From: Chondrosia reniformis
Lineage: Eukaryota; Porifera; Demospongiae; Chondrillida; Chondrillidae
Direction of reading: 5' to 3'
Assembly: GCA_947172415.1 (NCBI GenBank)
Contig: OX359195.1
Location: 5,741,501 to 5,805,500, forward strand
DNA: 64,000 nucleotides
This document shows, in pieces, positions 29,395 to 39,720 of this stretch. Made by a program: the position numbers and the translations under genes. Within the stretch, counting starts at the first letter, position 1. Every line of letters begins with the position of its first letter. The notes beneath the pieces are model-generated. The model made no database searches and was not told the origin of the DNA. It saw only the letters and a list, made by a program, of their open reading frames with translations.

Positions 29395-30582
29395 GTGTTT
29401 CGGTACAAAAGATGACAGCCAAAATTAATGTATATAGCTAGACTGGTGGTAACTCGCCATAATTACCGAGCGGTATAGCGAGGTTAATTGTTTCCGTCGA
29501 TAGGGGAGTCAGATCGAGCTTCCCACGCACATAATTGCTTTAAGGTGTGGCAAAGAAATTTTTCCCGTTTATTTAGGCCCATATCTAAATTTTGTGTCAA
29601 GTGTAGCTAAAGTTACAAACGGGCTAGAAGACCATCTTACCCTACAGCCTAAAGGGCCAACAGTGAGGCATCGAACGACGGTTGACATTTCAATGTAGAC
29701 AACTTACTCGATGCGTAAAAGTGGCTTAAATATTTTCCTTGGGCAAGCGCCCCGAGATCGAGGTTGGGCCTTAGGATAATGTCCATCGTCTCAAAATTAC
29801 AACAAGAACAACCTTAAACTTTCCTGTGGAAAACATTTTTCGATTCACTTACAGGAATAGCGGGGACTACTAATTTCTCTTCGGGACAATCAAAACGAGC
29901 AGCCATATTGACTTCCATATTTTTAATTTAACGATATATCATGTTACATTTCAAAATGGATGGCAGCGAGGGTCTGAACTGCGTTCATGCCTAGTATTAT
30001 TATAGAGAATCATGTGACTTCCGGAAGTAATATATTTATATGCATATACCTTAGGAGTAGGTTTAATAACGGGTACGATTTAGATCGAAATCGCAATACT
30101 TAATACACGCGAATAGTACTCGCAATTAAATCTGTCCTTAAGGTAATAATAATAATAATAGTTTATGGTTAAATTATAAGATTGGGAAGGATGGCACCCA
30201 ACCAGTTGTACTTGGAAGTTTATTGCTCCTCTGGGATTGACAGCTAGGTATAGGGTGGGGGTGCATGCTCTATAAAAATCCATGGTAAATAATTAGCTAA
30301 GCTAGGGATTTGTGCTTAAATACATATCATAAATAAAATTGGTGATTTGTTTACTAGGATATGATAGAGTAAAAAGGCACTTTTGCAAGGGTGTTAAAGA
30401 AGTGAGGGTGATATAGTTAATGCATTCATTAAATAACCTACATCGAAGATTATTAAAAATGGGTGCCACTGGAGGACCGGGTCTGTAGACTGTAAGTGCA
30501 ACCTCTTGATGAGATTGAGGATACCACACATGTACACTTTTTGATCAAATGTCCCTATAGGATCTCTGATTCTGCCAAGTAC
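29395..30582. other. Intergenic region, possible short 5' exon
   Basis: 29460-29900 is less AT-rich than surroundings. On the minus strand an ATG at about 29920 opens a short frame (MEVNMAARFDCPEEKL...) that runs into a good donor (CCT then GTAAGTG near 29854), and could be an upstream exon of the NNMT-like gene or of an uncharacterised transcript. Its coding continuation was not found. The rest is AT-rich with an (AAT)n run near 30145. Confidence 0.4.
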
Positions 30583-30955
30583 ACAAGCTGTAGCAATTTT
30601 TATAAAGAAAATAGTTACGCCCTCTTAACAGTTCAGTTGGTCTTTTCCCTTTGTCCAAATATGGAATCATCATGTGATCTTATAATAACTAAGGTCATGT
30701 GCACACTCAACAAACTATTCCAAATCACACAAGAAAAACAACATAAACTGTACTGTATATGTATTGTAAGTAAAGAGTAAAGGTTCCCTATATAGCTGTC
30801 TTATTTCTTAAAGAATACATCAAAGGTTGACCACATTTCTACATTAAGAGACACTGTTTCACTATTCTGATAGTCCAAATCATCAAAATTCCAAATTGCC
30901 AGACCCCTAATCTGGGCCCGGGCAGCATAAAGGTACTTGTAGCCCAAGCTCTCTT
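30583..30955. repeat. Direct-repeat copy A of a 370-bp duplication
   Basis: Near-identical (with small indels) to 32868-33231, same orientation. It includes ATAGTTACGCCCTCTTAACA, CAAATATGGAATCATCATG, GGTCATGTGCACACTCAACA and the 3' end of a chitobiase gene. It ends abruptly after AGCTCTCT. Confidence 0.93.
30801..30955 (-). pseudogene. Chitobiase gene tail, truncated duplicate
   Basis: The minus strand reads the last about 51 codons of a di-N-acetylchitobiase (YLYAARAQIRGLAIWNF, then MWSTFDVFFKK and stop) with a few substitutions relative to 33078-33231, and no upstream exon sequence. It is part of the duplicated segment, so a dead fragment. Confidence 0.9.
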
Positions 30956-31422
30956 TTTAATCTGACATTGAAGACAACAAGCTTCTTTAGACACTTTAAA
31001 AGTTCAAAGATGATATCCTTTCAAAAAACAAGCTTAAGTTCAACGTAGTTAAAAGAAATCCTTATTCTATATACGTATTATGGTTTAATTTCGCAGAATA
31101 TCCTAGAATATCCTGTGCAGGTTATATTAATCACCTTTTTAAATCCACAATGAAATGACTAATTATGTAACATACGTAACTTATTGCACTTCACATGCAG
31201 GAGAAATGAATGGTGGGGTAAAATCTTGGACTATAGATTTCACAGCAACAGAGGGATGGCTGATCAGTCATTAAGACAAACAGCCATGCAAGACATTTTT
31301 AACAATTTCATTTTTTGTTTCTGTTTTTCTTGCATTATGTACGTATATTTGTACTATTATAAAGCCATTTACATGAATGAACGTATATCAAAGTATGCGA
31401 TTAATTGCATACTCCTATTACT

Positions 31423-31453
<31 letters not shown>

Positions 31454-31554
31454 ATTCCCTCAGTCGAGAGAGGCTATATGCAAATAAAGAGGAGTCCACA
31501 TACTGACCTATATTAAATGTACGTATACTATATCGAAAGTATTTCAATTTTGGA
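30956..31554. other. Spacer with TA microsatellite
   Basis: AT-rich. A (TA)n tract of about 28 bases lies at 31424-31452. No gene seen; it holds the 3' flank of the TRAF-like gene 2. Confidence 0.6.
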
Positions 31555-32652
31555 TCACTTCTTTAATTCAGTTACTTTTTGCTTTAGTTGCAAGTGTTCT
31601 GACATTAACTTGGCATGGTCCTTCATAAGAAGAGACAGGTGGTCGGCCATTTTTTCATTTAAATGCTGTTTCATGTTCTTCCTCTTAATCATCTCTTTAC
31701 ACTGAACTGATTCAAACTGGCAAGCTACGTCTTGTTCAGGGCAATCATTACTCAAGTGTGCTGTCAATGTTTGATTTGTCAGACATAGCTGGGAGTCACA
31801 TCTATTAGGGCAGCGGTGAGGCCATTCAGGGCATCTCCTATAGTGATTGGTGGTTATACCATTGTATGTAAACAAGCCACTATCTACCCAAAGAAATGAT
31901 AAAAATGCTCTATTCCCTTTTTCTTTATTACACATTGGACTCCTTTCTTTTTTACACATTGGACAGACTACTCTTCTGTATAGACATTCCTCATCCTTAT
32001 GACTCTTGAGATGAGCTTTTAGAACTTTGGCTTCTTTGCATTGGTCACAGCAGACCATTTGCCATTGACAAGTTGCTAGGTGACCATTCATATCTTTTAG
32101 GAATCCTTTCCAGTTACATCTATCATTGGGGCAGTGTGTCATTAGTGTGTGAATGCGCTGTTTGGCTCTTAGGTCTTCACTGCATTGAAATCCATTTTGT
32201 CTACAATTTGGACAATTTTGCTTCTTGTTTTTACACTTTTGAATGCATTTCTGGCACATTGTCTTCACACAACATTTAGTGAGTTGTGGTTCTTCAGGCA
32301 GTTCGGTACATATAATGCACTCCAGCCAATCTTCCACTGGCTTCTCTGCAAGGTGGTATTTCTGTCCTTTGAAGGCCGTCTCAATAATTCCCTTGTCTTG
32401 TAAAGGTGGGAGCTCCTTTGGTTTAACTGGCTTTACTTCCACAGTGAGAGGCTTAAAGAAAAATTTTGGTATAACTCGTGTTTTTTGAGAATTTAAGACT
32501 ATAATTCCTTTGATCCATTTATTATTGGAATGCCACTCTTCTCGGGACACTTCAATCTCATCTCCAGGCTTGATAGTTAGCTCATCTTCAATCCCAGTAT
32601 CATAAGGATATAACACCTTCACCCTCATAGATGGTCCAACACTGTAAGCCAT
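31555..32652 (-). CDS. SH3-RING-TRAF zinc-finger protein 2
   Basis: Single exon, 365 residues. Same order of domains as the 19572-20802 gene: an N-terminal SH3-like domain (about 9-67: VKVLYPYDTG, EDELTIKPGDEIEV, WIKG), a RING-type finger (from about 112: CIICTELPEEP, CCVKTMCQKC, CPNCR), TRAF-type zinc fingers (CPNDRCNWKGFLKDM, CQWQMVCCDQCKEAK, CPNRCDSQLC and others) and a terminal coiled coil (LMKDHAKLMSEHLQLKQKV). The RING position normally histidine is lysine. A short insert (RSPMCNKEKGNRAFLSFLW) interrupts the zinc-finger array compared with paralogue 1. No MATH domain. Probable signalling adaptor or E3 ligase; partners unknown. It is flanked on both sides by the 370-bp direct repeats. 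Intron loss relative to paralogue 1, or a missed tiny first exon, is possible. Confidence 0.87.
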   Translation of the reverse strand: MAYSVGPSMRVKVLYPYDTGIEDELTIKPGDEIEVSREEWHSNNKWIKGIIVLNSQKTRVIPKFFFKPLTVEVKPVKPKELPPLQDKGIIETAFKGQKYHLAEKPVEDWLECIICTELPEEPQLTKCCVKTMCQKCIQKCKNKKQNCPNCRQNGFQCSEDLRAKQRIHTLMTHCPNDRCNWKGFLKDMNGHLATCQWQMVCCDQCKEAKVLKAHLKSHKDEECLYRRVVCPMCKKERSPMCNKEKGNRAFLSFLWVDSGLFTYNGITTNHYRRCPEWPHRCPNRCDSQLCLTNQTLTAHLSNDCPEQDVACQFESVQCKEMIKRKNMKQHLNEKMADHLSLLMKDHAKLMSEHLQLKQKVTELKK

Positions 32653-32867
32653 ACTTTAGCTGAACCTGTATATTAAATACATACAAACATCTTTCTGAGA
32701 TTAGGCCACTAAAACTTTGAAATACAATCACCTCAGTAACAGAGCTAGCTATAACTTATAATAAATCTTATATTAACTATAGATTAATCTTGGAAAACAT
32801 TGATTAAACATCAAATTAAGAAGGAAAAGATGTAACAAAAGGAACTTACAAAACACTTACTGGGTAA

Positions 32868-33231
32868 ACAAGCTGTAGCAGTTTATAAAATAGTTACGCC
32901 CTCTTAACAGTTCAGATTTCTTGGTCTTTCCCTTCGTCCAAATATGGAATCATCATGTGATCTTATAATAACCAAGGTCATGTGCACACTCAACAAACTA
33001 TTCCAAATCACACAAGAAAAACAACATACTGTATATGTATTGTAAGTAAAGAGTAAAAGGTTCCATATATAGCTGTCTTATTTCTTAAAGAATACATCAA
33101 AGGTTGACCACATTGCTACATTAAGAGGCACTGTTTCACTATTCTGATAGTCCAGGTGATCAAAATTCCAAATTGCCAGACCCCTAATCTGGGCCCGGGC
33201 AGCATAAAGGTACTTGTAGCCCAAGCTCTCT
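32868..33231. repeat. Direct-repeat copy B of the 370-bp duplication
   Basis: The intact-locus copy: it covers the 3' end and downstream flank of chitobiase gene 1. Compared with 30583-30955 it has a few substitutions and short indels. Confidence 0.93.
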
Positions 33232-34512
33232 GGGTCATCATACCAGGCCTGATGGATGGAGCCATCTGTGGAATTGAAGTTGAAAAAGGGAGACTTCATT
33301 GTGTTGTTCCACATTCGACCAGTATCGGACAACTTCAAGTACTTGTAAACCATTTCAGTGATAGATCTCTGGCTGCCTGCTGCATCACTACAGGGGATTC
33401 CCCTAAATGGTACATATGCCAGTTCACATTCCCCTGCATTGTTCATTTTAGTACAAGAGTAGTCATACCCGTACCACGGCAAACCCAGTACCAGCTTGTC
33501 ACGTGAGACACCATTGTTTATAAACTCTAGCAGTCCCTGCATTGTTTTAAGAAGGGGAGAGTTTGCCATAGCAATGCACGGCCCCAGAACCTGGCTGGAC
33601 TCATCGTAGGCCATGATAACCATAAAGTCAACAAACTTGGAGAGGCCGTAATGATCAAAGCACCTTCCGTCAATGCAAGCTGGACTCCATGCCACATCAA
33701 TGGAGAGCTGAGATCCTGGGACTTCTTTTTTCAGTTCCACATACAGATCTGCTATCAGTTGAACAAAGGCAGTATTAACATCTGTTTGGTTGTATGAAAT
33801 AGGATCCTCAAAATCCACATTGATTCCATCAGCATAGACATCAATTACATTCTGTACATAGGTTTGAATCCACTTTACACGATAGACAGGGTCTGTTACC
33901 CGTGTGGGATCAAAGTTTGCATGCAATACAACACGAACATCCTTCTCATGAGCAGTGCATATTAACTGTAAAATAAAAAGGTTGTAACTATAACTGAGTA
34001 TATCAAGATATAGCAGATGTATATATCATTACTCCAAGGCCATAAAATCACCAGTAATCAGACCTTAAATTTATGCAATAATTGCTGAAACATAAAGTTT
34101 AGAGTCTCATTTCATCAGTCACTTTGATCGATCCACTCTTTACATATAAACAACAACTATATCATTGTAGTAAGGAAATCATTTAAAAGATCATTTAATT
34201 TCAGATGTTATAGTATAAGAAAACGGTTACCTAACTCCAGATTCAAATAGCTCAATACAATTAACAGCCTACCTGTGGATCCCAGTCGTCAACAAACACG
34301 GCTATAGTAGTGATGTAGGTGTAATTGTAATACTTCCAGTTTGTACCGTTCGTTATGAAGCCCAGAAGCTCCGGACGGTCTGGAACATTCAAAGGCTTGC
34401 AAAGGGAAGGATCGGAGCAGGGACAGGCGTTCTTAGCGCGTGTGACAGCAACCGCGGGAGTCAGTATTGCAGGGATTATAAGTAGTAACGCGGATAACAG
34501 GAGAGCAGCCAT
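33078..34512 (-). CDS. CTBS: Di-N-acetylchitobiase 1 (GH18)
   Basis: Exons 34273-34512 and 33078-33965, phase 0, 375 residues. The lysosomal enzyme trims the reducing-end GlcNAc from chitobiose cores of N-glycans. Seen: a signal peptide (AALLLSALLLIIPAIL), the family Cys cluster NACPCSDPSLCKPL, KYYNYTYITTIAVF, the GH18 catalytic strand DGINVDFEDP with the acid Glu, DVAWSP, VIMAYDESSQVLGPCIA, LVLGLPWYGYDYSC, FRGIPCSDAAG and HQAWYDDPESLGYKY, which all have counterparts in the animal CTBS family. N-glycosylation sites fit a lysosomal protein. Strongly similar to the neighbour at 34796-36075 with the same intron position, so a recent tandem duplicate. Start is the ATG before the signal peptide. 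Confidence 0.94.
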
Positions 34513-34795
34513 TTTATTAGCTCATGTGATGTGCGTATATTGCGTAATAGTCAAACGTTCATAAATTAGCTTAGCAATGTGATCCCTGACCCGATACTTA
34601 TGTATCAATTCGACTATTAGGGTATTGGCTGGTATATAATATTAATAATAATATAACTGCATATGCATCAAAATTGAAACGCTACAACAAATGAAATACA
34701 CAGCATCTGAAAATAAGTAATGTTTTTGCCAATTTGTAACAACTAAACACTTTTACAATCTGCACAACTAATTTGTCATGTGTACGTGTAGGCAG

Positions 34796-36075
34796 TTACT
34801 TCATGAAGAAATGATCCAACATTGACCACATTTCTATGTTAAATTCTTTTGTTTCATCATCCTGAAACATTAGACATTCAAAGGTCCAAATTCCCAGACC
34901 TCTGATCTTTGCTTGAGATGCATAGTAATATTTATAGGCTAAACTCTCAGGATCATCAAACCAGGCCTGATGATACTTGTTTTCTGAATCTTTGTAATTA
35001 AAAAATGGCGTCTTCATGGTATTATTCCACACTCTACCTGTGTAAGACTGCTTCAAATACTTGAATATCATGTCAGTACTTGACCTTTGTACTCCTGCTG
35101 CATCACTACAGGGTATTCCCCTAAAGGGGACCTCTGAGAGTGAACAATCACCACTAGTGCTAAGTGAAGTACAGGTATAGTCATAGCCGTACCACGGGAC
35201 AGCCAGAACTAGTTTGTCACGGGGAATGCCATTGTTTATATATTCTAGGAGTCCTTGCATAGTCTTCTGAATGGGAGAATTTGCCAAAGCAATACACGGT
35301 CCTAGAATCTGGCTGGATTCATCATAGGCCATTAAGACCATCAGATCCACATGCTTAGCGATGTTGTAATGATCAAAACACCTTCCATCAATACAAGCTG
35401 GACTCCATGCCACATCTATGGTTAGAAGTGATCCAGGCACTTGAGCTTTAAGTGTGGTATTCAGGTCTGCCATGAGCTGAACAAAGGCAGCGTTTACAGT
35501 GGTCTGGTTGGCAAAAATGGGTCCCTCAAAGTCGACATTGAGACCATCTGCATAGACTGCTTGTACACGCTGTGTCTCATTCTGCACCCACTGTTTGCGG
35601 TACTCTGGATCAGTCACTTGGGAGGAGTCAAAGGTTGAAGCAAGAACAACTCGCACCTTCTTCTCATGTGCATAACAGATTAGCTGAATAATGCACAATA
35701 TTACTAATCAGACCAAACATTGAAGGGTAAACATAGTCATAGAATCATGGATTAATTTAGCATTAGAATATTTCCTAATTTACTAATGAATTTGATTAGG
35801 CATAGACTATTTACTATAAAAGTTGTGGTTGGGTACAATTTGATTACCTGTGGATCCCAGCTGGCGGCAAACACGGCTATAGTAGTGACATAGGTGTAAT
35901 TGTAATACTTCCAGTTTTCACCGCTAGTTATGAAGCCCAGAAGCTCCGGACGATCTGGAACATTTGGAGGCTTACAGAGAGAAGGATCGGAGCAGGGACA
36001 GGCGTTCTTAGCCTGTAGAGTGGATACCAGACCTGAAAGAACTAGAGCGCTGATTATGAAAGATATGGGAGCCAT
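34796..36075 (-). CDS. CTBS: Di-N-acetylchitobiase 2 (GH18)
   Basis: Exons 35848-36075 and 34796-35683, phase 0, 371 residues. The second exon is exactly the same length (888 nt) as in copy 1. Seen: a signal peptide (SFIISALVLSGLVSTLQA), NACPCSDPSLCKPP, LLGFITSGENWKYYNYTY, catalytic DGLNVDFEGP, DVAWSPACIDGRCFDHY, MVLMAYDESSQILGPC, WYGYDYTC, FRGIPCSDAAG and HQAWFDDPESLAYKYYY. The active-site Glu is intact. Role as for copy 1 (lysosomal chitobiose and chitin-fragment hydrolysis). Confidence 0.94.
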
Positions 36076-36379
36076 TTTCTAATTATGAAATAGCATGGCG
36101 CTAGCAGCGCTACACGGGAGCCATATTTCTAATTAATACAATAAATTGTCCTAGGCGCTAGGCCAGAAGATTTGCTTTCAACATACAGTAGCATACATCA
36201 ATGCAGAGCCAATTTCAGGTACGCGTAGGCCTACCTACCAAAGCACGCGCCTCTCTTCAATTTTGAGTTAGCACTCCGTCAGCCATTTTGTATCTATTGC
36301 GATATAGGTGTGAAATCCCAAGCCAAATTAAGTCTGACGTCATCAAAACACGTGACTGTAATTTCCTAATTTGGAGTTT

Positions 36380-37060
36380 GCGCGGGAAAAATGGAATGCA
36401 GCCATATAAAAGATGGCGAGGTGTGAAAATTTCAGTTTTACCCCCAGTGGCTTACTTGACGCGTGAGATTGCTAAAGTTTCTGTGCCTGACGGTGGTCTT
36501 TCCTTATCCCGAGTAGTCCTGTTCGAAGCGCTAGACAAGTAGACCCAGGATTCCCCTCGGCTCCGCCAGCGAGCTGAGAATGCGGCCTGGTGTCACGTTG
36601 GATATGCAATTTGATCAGGAACTCAGTGGGAGGGTTGGTGCTTGGGATTGGTCCTCACTAGCTCTGGCTTCGGCTGGGGTCTGACGGCACGGTGATTGAG
36701 GTGATCACGTAACTATGTAAGTTGAAGTCGGTTGTCGACACCTGATTTGGGCAGTTGTTTCGCCAGTCCCCACTTCAAGGACGTCATCCGATCCTGAGGA
36801 GTTAAAGGTGTGGCAACACACTGATTCTCATCGGGGCAGTTTGCGGTTCGGGAGGGTCGGACTTGGCATAGGCTGAAAGTGAGGCTAACGCCGATCGATT
36901 CCTATGTCATGGCTAGTAACTCCATGAGTGCAGATTACTGCGCAGTTACAGCTTCTGTTACACAATAGTTAGTGTCAACGCTGTGGGGTGGGGCACGATG
37001 TACTTTCACCTCCTCGTGGTGTGCCCTGGGACAGCTCTACTTGAGTTGTGCTGAGAGAAG
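36380..37060 (+). other. GC-rich ORF-poor block, candidate non-coding transcript or 5' UTR
   Basis: About 680 bp that stand out by base composition from the surrounding AT-rich DNA (for example CCCCTCGGCTCCGCCAGCGA near 36555), with frequent GATC, no repeats, and no long open frame on either strand. I compared it by eye with SRP RNA, RNase P and RNase MRP RNA, 7SK and vault RNA and saw no match to their conserved cores. Strand is a guess. Confidence 0.3.
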
Positions 37061-38092
37061 TACATGACCAGTTTCAAGATTTATTTTTCTCAAGTTAAGT
37101 CACTTTTGAAATGTAAAATTGCATCCTTTTATTTCATGCATGCATTTTCATTCTGTAGCATATTGAGGTGTCTCCAGCTATTTTGTGAAATGCAGATTGT
37201 GTGTATGTCTGCGGATTGTTTTCATAAAGTTGTTCATTTGACAGAGCCAATTAAGTTACTGTGTAACATACTCTTATAATCTAACTTTTGAATAGCTATT
37301 TACTGTTACTTTTGAACTTAAATTTAATGACAATAAGGTTATGGTTTGTTCTACAAGTGAGAGCCACATGCATTAACAATTAATTGAATGGTAGCCATGG
37401 AGTTGCACCTATTTATAATATATGAACAAAACATAATATGAATGTTACATATACAGATCTGATAAATAACACCACTGGTTTTTGTATAGTATGATTCAAT
37501 GTGGCTGACAATTGCGCAATTATAAGGCATTGTTTGCAATTGGTTAAGTAATGTGTTTGGATAATTGAAGTTTGCAGATAACCAACTAACTACCATGGTC
37601 ATACATGGCTGTAGATTATTTGTGTTACAATGAACATGTAAACAATGAGACATTATAAATGAAAGACCATGAAGAAGTCAAATGAAAATGTGCTGAAAAC
37701 ATGATTCTGCTGTTGCCGTGGTAATGAAACCAAACCAAGAGAACATATCGTGAGATTGTGTAAATGGGTTGGAGACCCTATTAGGGCATGAAATAAACCT
37801 CATGAATACAAGCTGGTCTATAATCTATAGCTGCAACCAAGATTAGAAACATTCAATATTACAAACAACAGAGTTGAACATGAAAAATATTCAAGTTGGA
37901 TGATGTAGATGTCTATATTTCTAAATAGATGAAAAGCATCAAGTAACATAAAATCTACAGTAATTGCATGGAAAACTCTGTGTATGTATATATATATCAC
38001 CTGTTACCGGGGTAACCACCCCTTGATATAGCGCTAAGGGTACTATATATATTACATATAAACTACAAAACCATATAAATATAAAATGAAAA

Positions 38093-38135
38093 GTGGACTG
38101 CATTTCATGTGTATAGTTGAGGTCATGTAAAGATA
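38093..38135 (-). repeat. Partial tandem duplicate of chitobiase 3 tail
   Basis: GTGGACTGCATTTCATGTGT and the bases after it repeat 38197-38238 in the C-terminal coding end of the adjacent gene (DLNYTHEM(W/Q)STF). About 42 bp, roughly 100 bp downstream of the source. Confidence 0.85.
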
Positions 38136-38169
38136 ATGTTTTGAGTTGCATGGAATAGAGTGTCACTTC

Positions 38170-39562
38170 TCATAAGTTCCCAAAAAACAGATCAAAGGTG
38201 GACCACATTTCATGCGTATAGTTGAGGTCATGTACATAGTCTAGACAGTCCAAATGCCACACTCCTACTCCACCAATCAAACTCTTAGCTGCGTAATAAT
38301 ACTTGTACCCAAGGCTCTCGGGGTCATCATACCACACCTGGTGGACTGCACCTTCTTTACTTACGTAATTGAAGAACGGTGACTTCATGGTAGTGTTCCA
38401 TTCCCTACCAGTATTAGACATGTTAAGCAGACCGGGTACTATGTCCTTGTAGGCTACCTGAGTTTCAATCCCATTCCAAATATTGGGACAATTCTGGAGT
38501 GGGTCCTCAAAACTTGCACAATCTAGTTCACATTCACCCATTTCGTTCACTTTGGTGCAAGTAAAGTCGTACCCATACCACGGGACAGCCAGAATGATGT
38601 TAAAGGCTGGTACGCCTGATTGAATATAGCCGAGGATACCTTGCATGGTCTGAAGGAAGGGAGAATTTGCCTTGGCAATACAAGGCCCAAGACCCACTCC
38701 TTGTTCATCATACGCCATGATAATAAGGAAGTCAATGTGCTTACCCAGTTGATAGTAGTCATAGCAACGACCATAGGTACAAGGAGGGCTATATGGAACA
38801 TCAATACTGAGCAAAGCATTTGGCAAAACCTTCTTCAAGTAGGAGTTCAAATCTGAAACCAAATCAACAAAATAGGAGTTGTTCTTGCTATAAATTGGAA
38901 GAGCCTTTTCAAAGTCAATGTTCAGACCATCTGCAAAGTTGCTGATGACTCTCTCCACTTGTTGTAACGCCCACTTGTCTCGATAGTCGGAGTCGCTGAT
39001 CATAGTCAAGTCAAATGCATCAGCTACCAGAATGAGTCTCACTTTGTTCTCATGAAATGTGCAAACCATCTACAAAGTATTGGAAGAGGAAGGAGCTAAA
39101 CCTCTTTTGAGATTTTCATATAGTGTATAGCTAGTAGGCAGTTTAGTTAACCAACAAATGGTTTAAGAGTATAAATATGACATCTTTCATTTCGACTCAA
39201 TTTCTAAAACATCTTGACTAGTGTATACTTACACGTTACATTTTATACTGAACACGAGAATCACGACCTAAAAGGACCTATCCCCGTGGTCTTACCTCTG
39301 GCTCCAGCTCTCCAAACACTGCCACTGAAGTGAGATACGTGTAGTTGTAGTTCTTGTAGTTGGAACTGCTTGTCATGAACCCGAAGAGCTGAGGATGGTT
39401 GGGGACCTTCAGCGGTTCACATAGTCGCTCCTCCTTGCAGGGACACTTTGTGGGGACAGCAACTAGTTCAGATATATCCTCCAGTTTAGAAGAGGCAGAA
39501 AGAAGGAGGAGAGCGACAAACAAGAGATGCAAAGTAATCTTGGCAGCAGCCATCTTTTTCAT
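38170..39562 (-). CDS. CTBS: Di-N-acetylchitobiase 3 (GH18), diverged copy
   Basis: Exons 39296-39562 and 38170-39069, phase 0, 388 residues. Same intron position as the two upstream copies. Seen: a signal peptide (LHLLFVALLLLSAS), CPCKEERLCEPL, FGFMTSSSNYKNYNYTYLTSV, catalytic DGLNIDFEKA with the Glu kept, SIDVPYSPPCTYGRCYDYY (DVAWSP in the other copies), LIIMAYDEQGVGLGPCIA, LAVPWYGYDFTC and HQVWYDDPESLGYKYYYA. The FRGIPCSDAAG block is replaced by a rearranged stretch (FEDPLQNCPNIWNGIETQ), so a loop near the active site differs. Older or faster-evolving copy; activity likely but substrate preference may have shifted. Confidence 0.92.
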
Positions 39563-39720
39563 ACTAAAAATGGTTGGCCTAGCTCTCGCGTGGACATGTG
39601 TTTAGTTTATGGTAATTTGTGCACTATTATATTGCAGATTAAAAACGTTATTTTACCTTATATTGGTCGCAATATCTACTGTATGTACGTATGTATGCTA
39701 TTATAAAGTATCTACGTATG

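Larger units (their letters stand above)
36076..38169. other. Intergenic region with GC-rich core and gene-tail duplication
   Basis: 36076-36380 is the promoter side of chitobiase 2; 36380-37060 is a GC-rich, ORF-poor block (listed separately); 37060-37980 is AT-rich with nothing recognised; 37995-38030 has a palindromic GTTACCGGGGTAAC; 38093-38135 repeats the tail of chitobiase 3. Confidence 0.6.

Noticed and set aside
36380-37060. SRP RNA, RNase P or MRP RNA, 7SK or vault RNA
   Set aside because: By eye none of the conserved cores is present; left as an unexplained GC-rich block.
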